From Phascolarctobacterium sp. (lineage in GTDB: Bacteria > Bacillota > Negativicutes > Acidaminococcales > Acidaminococcaceae), in contig QAMT01000013.1 in assembly GCA_003150755.1 (NCBI GenBank), positions 124,001 through 188,000 on the forward strand: DNA of 64,000 bases, written 5' to 3'. Positions 59,563-64,000 of the stretch are shown piece by piece. The position numbers and the translations under genes are program-made. The notes under the pieces were generated by a model. It was not told the origin of the DNA and did no database searches. It saw only the letters and a list, made by a program, of their open reading frames with translations. How positions within the stretch are numbered: the first letter of the stretch is position 1; each line of letters starts with the position of its first letter.

Positions 59563-61044
59563 TCACCTTTTATTCTGCCAGTATTCCTGCACCACTTCGC
59601 GGTCATCAAAGTGAATAGTTTCATGCCCGATAATCTGATAATTTTCATGCCCTTTGCCGGCAATCAGCACAACGTCATTATCAGCGGCATGTTCCAGCGC
59701 ATAATTGATTGCTTCGCGCCTGTCGCTTAAACGCACGCTGGTTTTGCCTGCCGGGATATTTTGCAGCGCAGTTTCAATCTCGTCGATAATCAGTTCCGGG
59801 TCTTCGGTACGCGGATTATCGGATGTAACAACTACATTGTCTGCCAGTTCCAGCGCAATCCTGCCCATAATCGGGCGTTTTTTGTTATCGCGATCACCGC
59901 CGCAGCCAAATACAACCCACAGTTTGCCTTTGGTAATGCCGCGCGCAGTTTTAAGCACGTTTTCCAAACCGTCCGGCGTATGGGCGTAATCTACAATAAC
60001 GGTGTAGGGCTGCCCTGCTTCCACAAGCTGAAAACGTCCGGGCACGCCGTCAAAACCGTCCAGCACATCAATAATAATTTCCGGCGCAATTTTTTCTGCC
60101 AGTACCGCACCGACGGCAGACATTACATTATATACATTAAATTCACCGGTAATTTTCAGTACCAAATCCATCTCACCGGCAGGTGTATGCAGTTTCAGCG
60201 CCATCTGTTTCGCCTGTACGTCAAAGCTGATAGGGTAAATATCGTAATCCTTGCTTTCGCCATAGGTAATTACCGGCGCTTTAGTGCGTGCGGCAATAAT
60301 TTTGCTGCTGGGGTCATCCATATTCAGCACTGCAGTTTTGCCCTGCTTGCTGCCGTCTGTCAGATGCTCAAACAAAAGGCTCTTGGCATCGCGGTAATTA
60401 TCAAAAGTTTTATGAAAATCCAAGTGGTCCTGCGTAATATTGGTAAGCACCGCCGTATCATATTCAATGCCTGCCACACGGTTCAGCGCCAAAGCGTGGC
60501 TCGATACCTCCATTACCACATAATCACAGCCGCACTGCTGCATTTTATACAGCGTTTTCTGCAAATCAACAACATCCGGCGTAGTATTATGAGAAACAGT
60601 CTCTTCATCCTCAATCATAATGTTAATTGTGCCAATCATGCCAACTTTATAGCCTGCTTTGCGCAGAATAAGGCGGATGATATTGGTTGTCGTTGTTTTG
60701 CCGTTAGTGCCGGTAACGCCAATCATGCGCATTTTTTTGCCTGGGTAATCAAAAAAATAAGGGGTCACAAGTTCCATGGCCCTTCTCGTATCTGCAACTT
60801 TAACCAGCGTCATGCCTTCGGGGCACGCAACAGCTTCTTCAACAATCGCTGCCACAGCACCTTTTTCATACGCCTGGTTTAAATATTTATGCCCGTCAAC
60901 CGTTGCGCCTTTCAGGCAGATAAACAAGCTGCCCGGCACAACAACGCGGGAATCGGCGGTTATATCAGTAATGGTTTTGCCTGCGCTGCCCGTAATCTCT
61001 GCGTCCGGCAGCAGCTTCAGCAAATCCTGCAAATTCTTTTCCAT
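59563..61044 (-). CDS. murE: UDP-N-acetylmuramoyl-L-alanyl-D-glutamate--meso-DAP ligase MurE
   Basis: Adds the third stem residue. It has 493 residues. P-loop GVTGTNGKTTTTNIIRLI. The DNPR motif in VTSDNPRTEDPELIIDEI marks meso-diaminopimelate rather than lysine specificity. It has its own promoter in the 103-bp gap after ftsL, with a leader hairpin GGCAGCC/GGCTGCC just before the GGAGG ribosome site. ftsI, normally between ftsL and murE, is absent. Confidence 0.96.
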   Translation of the reverse strand: MEKNLQDLLKLLPDAEITGSAGKTITDITADSRVVVPGSLFICLKGATVDGHKYLNQAYEKGAVAAIVEEAVACPEGMTLVKVADTRRAMELVTPYFFDYPGKKMRMIGVTGTNGKTTTTNIIRLILRKAGYKVGMIGTINIMIEDEETVSHNTTPDVVDLQKTLYKMQQCGCDYVVMEVSSHALALNRVAGIEYDTAVLTNITQDHLDFHKTFDNYRDAKSLLFEHLTDGSKQGKTAVLNMDDPSSKIIAARTKAPVITYGESKDYDIYPISFDVQAKQMALKLHTPAGEMDLVLKITGEFNVYNVMSAVGAVLAEKIAPEIIIDVLDGFDGVPGRFQLVEAGQPYTVIVDYAHTPDGLENVLKTARGITKGKLWVVFGCGGDRDNKKRPIMGRIALELADNVVVTSDNPRTEDPELIIDEIETALQNIPAGKTSVRLSDRREAINYALEHAADNDVVLIAGKGHENYQIIGHETIHFDDREVVQEYWQNKR

Positions 61045-61112
61045 TCGGATACCTCCAAAAGTGAAATGGCAGCCTTAATACACTCAGGCTGCCTCCCATA
61101 AAATTTTATATT

Positions 61113-61118
61113 ATTATA
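61113..61118 (-). promoter_or_regulatory. Extended -10 promoter for murE
   Basis: Minus strand TGTGGTATAAT (extended -10 with a TG dinucleotide); no clear -35. The same 11-base word precedes the DUF1858 gene on plus at 63118-63128. A stem GGCAGCC/GGCTGCC follows in the leader. Confidence 0.55.
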
Positions 61119-61147
61119 CCACATCTTGCAACAGAAGGCTATGATTT

Positions 61148-61555
61148 TTACTTAGCGTAAGCATAACCGTCATAAGCAATTTTACCCTTATCTGCTTTAA
61201 CATAAATATTATTGCGCGCCACCTGCATGCCAAGCTGCTTTTCGGCAATAGAAGTAATCCTTTCCGGCCCTTTAAGCTGCTCAACAACAATGCGTTCTTC
61301 GCTGTTTTCCATTATTAAAGCCGCTTCCTGCTGTTTTAAGGCAACAAGCTCGTTGCTTTTGGAAATCAGGCATTCGCTGCGTACAACGCACGCAAAATAA
61401 GTAGCCAGCACAATAGCAGCCACAACAAAAACCCTGCGGCGCAGCAATTTGTAATTATGCTGCTTGGGCTTATGCGCACGGGCAGCACGATTTTCAGTAT
61501 ATTGTTGTTCTTCATTTATTTCCCATGCAAATTCGTCATACTTTCTGGCTAACAT
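61148..61555 (-). CDS. ftsL: FtsL-like cell division protein
   Basis: A 135-residue bitopic protein: basic cytoplasmic N-terminus (KPKQHNYKLLRRR), one transmembrane helix (VFVVAAIVLATYFACVV) and a leucine-zipper-like coiled coil (ISKSNELVALKQQEAALIME). Size, topology and position after rsmH identify it as FtsL or a septum-formation initiator-like protein. The ATG at 61555 has GGAGG upstream; the TTG-started longer form overlaps this site. Confidence 0.82.
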   Translation of the reverse strand: MLARKYDEFAWEINEEQQYTENRAARAHKPKQHNYKLLRRRVFVVAAIVLATYFACVVRSECLISKSNELVALKQQEAALIMENSEERIVVEQLKGPERITSIAEKQLGMQVARNNIYVKADKGKIAYDGYAYAK

Positions 61556-61578
61556 GGCGCTTTCCTCCAATTATATAG

Positions 61579-62514
61579 TCAGCACTTTTCGGCATAACGC
61601 AGCCTTGCACTGCGCGCACGCGGATTTTCTTCAATTTCCGCTGCCGAAGGCACGATATTCCCCACTTTTTTCAGCTGCGGTTTTCTGCCGCAGACGCATA
61701 CCGGAAACTGCGGCGGGCAAATGCACCCTTTTGCAAGCGATGCAAAGGTCTGTTTAATGATTCTGTCTTCCAGCGAATGGAAAGTTATTACGCCAATCCT
61801 GCCGCCGGTTTTAAGCCTTGCCACAGCATCTTCCATCGTTTTCTGCAAAATTCCCAGCTCGTTGTTTACTTCAATCCTCAGCGCCTGAAAAGTACGTTTT
61901 GCCGGGTGCGGCCCGTCCATTCTTGCGCCTTTGGGTATAGCTTTTTTTATAATATCCACCAGTTCAAAAGTAGTGGCAATATGCTTTGTTTTGCGCTCCG
62001 CAGCGATAAATTCCGCAATGCGCTTGCTCCAGCGTTCTTCACTGTAACGGTGGATTATATCCGCCAGTTCGGCTTCGCTGTAATTGTTGACGATATATTC
62101 CGCAGTCAGCCGCGCGCTTTTATCCATGCGCATATCCAGCGGCCCGTCGTGCATATACGAAAAACCGCGTTCCGGCGTATCCAGCTGATAACTTGAAACG
62201 CCAAGGTCAAAAAAGATACCGTCAATCTGTTCTATATTAAGGCTGTCCAGCACATTGCCGAAATCCTTAAAATTGCTTTTTACCGTTGCTATTTTGCATT
62301 TGCACGGAGCCAGGCGCTGCTTTGAAGCTGCAATAGCGTCTTCATCCTGGTCAATACCAATCAGCATACCGTTTTCATCAAGCTGCGACGCAAATCCAAA
62401 CGAATGGCCCGCACCGCCCATGGTGCAGTCCACATAAATACCGTCTTTTGCGGTAATCAGCCATTTTACGCTTTCATCCAGCAAAATGCTTTTATGCTTA
62501 AACTCGTTTGCCAT
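61579..62514 (-). CDS. rsmH: 16S rRNA (cytosine1402-N4)-methyltransferase RsmH
   Basis: SAM methyltransferase (MraW) acting on C1402. It has 311 residues, with the N-terminal KHKSILLDESVKWL, motif I YVDCTMGGAGHSFGFASQL and the late HSLEDRIIKQTFASLAKGC. The mraZ stop lies one base upstream of its start. Confidence 0.97.
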   Translation of the reverse strand: MANEFKHKSILLDESVKWLITAKDGIYVDCTMGGAGHSFGFASQLDENGMLIGIDQDEDAIAASKQRLAPCKCKIATVKSNFKDFGNVLDSLNIEQIDGIFFDLGVSSYQLDTPERGFSYMHDGPLDMRMDKSARLTAEYIVNNYSEAELADIIHRYSEERWSKRIAEFIAAERKTKHIATTFELVDIIKKAIPKGARMDGPHPAKRTFQALRIEVNNELGILQKTMEDAVARLKTGGRIGVITFHSLEDRIIKQTFASLAKGCICPPQFPVCVCGRKPQLKKVGNIVPSAAEIEENPRARSARLRYAEKC

Positions 62515-62515
62515 T

Positions 62516-62953
62516 TTAAATACCTATATCCATATCGGCAATCTGTGCTGCCACTGCGTCAGCATCACCGGCGTTAGCGTCGTTATATTCCTGCCAGCGT
62601 TCTGCCGACCAGATTTCAGCCCTGCTGCCCACGCCGACAATAACGGCGTTTTTATCCAGTTTGGCAAAATCACGCAAATTAGCTGGCAGCAGCACACGCC
62701 CCTGCTTGTCGCATTCCATTTCGGCAGCGCCGCTGAAGAAAAACCTTGCAAAAGAGCGTGCGTTTTTATTGCTTACCGGCAAAGCATTGAGCTTAAGCTC
62801 CAGCTTGTGCCATTCTTCTTTATCATATACAAAAAGGCAGCCATCCAAACCTTTGCAAAGAATAAAACTGCCGCCCAAATCATCGCGGAGCTTTGCGGGC
62901 ATAAAGAGACGGCCTTTAGCGTCAATAGTGTGTTGGTATTCACCCATCAGCAT
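62516..62953 (-). CDS. mraZ: Division/cell-wall cluster transcriptional repressor MraZ
   Basis: A DNA-binding protein of about 145 residues with two AbrB-like SpoVT-fold repeats, each with a DxxGR motif: TIDAKGRLFMPAKLRDDLGG and CDKQGRVLLPANLRDFAKL. It represses the dcw cluster in several bacteria. The ATG at 62953 is set by GGGGAGGAG; a second ATG six bases further in is possible. A row of 10-bp TGGGG-type repeats overlaps its promoter. Confidence 0.95.
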   Translation of the reverse strand: MLMGEYQHTIDAKGRLFMPAKLRDDLGGSFILCKGLDGCLFVYDKEEWHKLELKLNALPVSNKNARSFARFFFSGAAEMECDKQGRVLLPANLRDFAKLDKNAVIVGVGSRAEIWSAERWQEYNDANAGDADAVAAQIADMDIGI

Positions 62954-62960
62954 AATGGCA

Positions 62961-63000
62961 TTCTCCTCCCCTTTTCCCCACTTTACACCATTATACCCCA
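62961..63000 (-). promoter_or_regulatory. MraZ-binding direct repeats
   Basis: Four G-rich units in exact 10-bp phase on the minus strand: TGGGGTATAA, TGGTGTAAAG, TGGGGAAAAG and GGGAGGAGAA. This matches the TGGGN repeats bound by MraZ. The first unit contains the -10 box, so binding would block the mraZ promoter. Confidence 0.8.
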
Positions 63001-63018
63001 CTATAAGCAAAAAAACAA
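62990..63018 (-). promoter_or_regulatory. Promoter of mraZ/dcw cluster
   Basis: Minus strand -35 TTGTTT (63013-63018), a 17-bp spacer and a perfect -10 TATAAT (62990-62995). Confidence 0.75.
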
Positions 63019-63117
63019 CCATTTTTATAATGATTGCATAATTTCTATTACTTTTTTATCTTGTCACAAAGATTTTTAATTAAAGTTACCCGCAGGCAAC
63101 TTTTATTTTTGCCAAAC

Positions 63118-63128
63118 TGTGGTATAAT
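63118..63128 (+). promoter_or_regulatory. Extended -10 promoter of the DUF1858 gene
   Basis: Plus strand TGTGGTATAAT, TATAAT at 63123-63128; no clear -35. The leader carries an AAGGAGG ribosome site at 63174-63180. Confidence 0.65.
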
Positions 63129-63191
63129 ATAAAAGCCGAAGGGCAAAAGCAAAACATTTTGCATTTTATGCGTTAAGGAGGATTATTTTAT

Positions 63192-63395
63192 ATGCTTACT
63201 AAAGATACCGGCATTATCGACGCCGTTCAAAACCATCCTGAAATTCTGGAAGTATTTGCCGAATACGGCCTTGGCTGCGTAGGCTGCATGGCTTCCCACT
63301 TTGAAAGCATCGGCCAGGGCGCCGCTGCTCACGGCATCGACGTTGACGCTTTCATTGCCGACTGCAACAAAGCTATCGAAGAAGCAAAAAAATAA
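63192..63395 (+). CDS. DUF1858 domain-containing protein
   Basis: 67 residues, matching the DUF1858 (ScdA N-terminal-like) domain: DTGIIDAVQNHPEILEVFAE followed by YGLGCVGCMASHFESI, where the CxxC is thought to be redox-active or to bind a cluster. Proteins of this type are common in anaerobes, sometimes fused to hybrid-cluster proteins or di-iron repair proteins. Here it is free-standing, with its own promoter, excellent AAGGAGG site and terminator. Confidence 0.9.
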   Translation: MLTKDTGIIDAVQNHPEILEVFAEYGLGCVGCMASHFESIGQGAAAHGIDVDAFIADCNKAIEEAKK

Positions 63396-63430
63396 AACCA
63401 CGGCGCAAAGCCATGGCGTAAATAACACAC

Positions 63431-63463
63431 AAATCCCCGGTACTTATTGTACCGGGGATTTTA
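63431..63463. terminator. Terminator between DUF1858 and autotransporter genes
   Basis: A perfect 12-bp stem AATCCCCGGTAC/GTACCGGGGATT with loop TTATT, followed on plus by TTATTTTTAT. It ends the DUF1858 transcript and probably also the convergent autotransporter transcript. Confidence 0.88.
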
Positions 63464-63503
63464 TTTTTATTATTTAGTTTTTAGTTTGCCCAACTTGCTA
63501 AAA

Positions 63504-64000
63504 TCAGAAACTAAACGTCAGGTTTGCCATCCATTTATTGGCTTTTACAGTATCGCCTTTCTGATATTCATAACCCAGACCATAGGTTACATTGGCTTTT
63601 TCGGCTTCAATGCCCAGTCTGCCGATAAAGCTGCCGCTGTCAGCAGTTTCAAAACCAAAAGTATCAGCTGCGCCGTTAAGGCTTACTGTCTGGTCGGTAT
63701 CGCGGTCGCCCATAGTCCATACATAGCCAACTTCTGCAACCGGCTTAATTGTCCAGTCGCCGCTCTGTACTTCTGCACTGTAAGTTACGCCTACCGGCAG
63801 CAGCCACAGGTTCTGGTCGTCTGCGTCATATTCCATGCCAAGGCTGTTGGTGTAGTTGCCTGCCCCAAGGTGCATATAACGGATTCCGGCATACGGTACA
63901 AATTTACCAGCGCCTGCTTCATAAGCCTGCTCTGCGCGGATACCAATGCTGAAAGCGTCTGCGTCAGCAGATGCGGTAATTTCGTTGCCGCTGTTATGCT
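63504..64000 (-). CDS. Autotransporter outer-membrane beta-barrel (N-terminus beyond window)
   Basis: The C-terminal 165 residues of a larger protein; the frame stays open to base 64000. The sequence has alternating amphipathic strands ending in aromatic residues (GKFVPYAGIRYMHLG, WTIKPVAEVGYVWTMGDRD, ANVTYGLGYEYQKGD) and finishes NKWMANLTFSF. A C-terminal Phe after alternating hydrophobics is the outer-membrane insertion signal of type V autotransporters. An apparent ATG at 63875 lies inside the barrel and is not the start. The passenger domain lies outside the window. Confidence 0.85.
   Translation of the reverse strand, partial: HNSGNEITASADADAFSIGIRAEQAYEAGAGKFVPYAGIRYMHLGAGNYTNSLGMEYDADDQNLWLLPVGVTYSAEVQSGDWTIKPVAEVGYVWTMGDRDTDQTVSLNGAADTFGFETADSGSFIGRLGIEAEKANVTYGLGYEYQKGDTVKANKWMANLTFSF

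Noticed and set aside
59761..60882. 373-codon plus-strand frame opposite murE
   Set aside because: Antisense shadow; no ribosome site.

Overview
This 64 kb window is a chromosomal backbone segment of a diderm Firmicute, most likely a member of the Negativicutes (an Acidaminococcaceae or Phascolarctobacterium-like genus is a guess). Gene orders are classically Firmicutes: hemW-hrcA-grpE-dnaK-dnaJ-prmA-rsmE-mtaB, alaS-ireB-ruvX-DUF1292-mltG-U32, and mraZ-rsmH-ftsL-mur-ftsQ-ftsZ. The window also carries outer-membrane genes: a YadA-like trimeric adhesin, an autotransporter barrel ending in Phe, and an AsmA/TamB-like protein set inside the alaS-mltG cluster. MurE has the DNPR motif expected for meso-diaminopimelate. 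Nearly every gene is on the minus strand. The plus strand carries only a sigma-factor-like gene, a small unknown gene, a DUF1858 gene and two small antisense RNAs.

Layout. 1-7.2 kb: homoserine dehydrogenase (cut by the window edge), an ACT regulator, plsY, der, a corrinoid adenosyltransferase, a DUF512 radical SAM-like protein, efp and pepP. 7.4-15.5 kb: the alaS to U32-peptidase cluster. 15.5-18.5 kb: rarA, tcdA, a 6S RNA, yqeY and rpsU. 18.6-28.5 kb: HIT, mtaB, rsmE, prmA and the CIRCE-controlled hrcA-grpE-dnaK-dnaJ operon, then hemW. Two related convergent modules, each with a 32-residue hydrophobic peptide gene and an antisense RNA, flank the heat-shock block at 22.2-22.5 and 28.6-28.9 kb and look like type I toxin-antitoxin systems.

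28.9-33.5 kb is the accessory part: about 750 bp of gene-free AT-rich DNA with long inverted repeats, a small HTH protein, a secreted protein, a collagen/coiled-coil adhesin with a structured leader, and the sigma-like gene. 33.6-40 kb: purL, an Eis-like acetyltransferase, a DUF2156 protein that appears to start at ATT, and a zinc-ribbon protein. 40-44.2 kb: a cobalamin-riboswitch operon for cobamide lower-ligand attachment (cobU, cobT, cobS, a second divergent cobT homologue, cobC), which suggests an ArsAB-like pair. 44.3-49.1 kb: fructose-6-phosphate aldolase family, small proteins, and the anaerobic ribonucleotide reductase set nrdR-nrdD-nrdG.

49.3-63 kb: a division and cell-wall cluster from mraZ to ftsZ, with direct-repeat MraZ sites over the first promoter. 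It lacks ftsI, ftsW, murB and ftsA between its ends. The window closes with a DUF1858 protein and the C-terminal barrel of an autotransporter. No rRNA, tRNA, CRISPR array, insertion sequence or prophage was seen.
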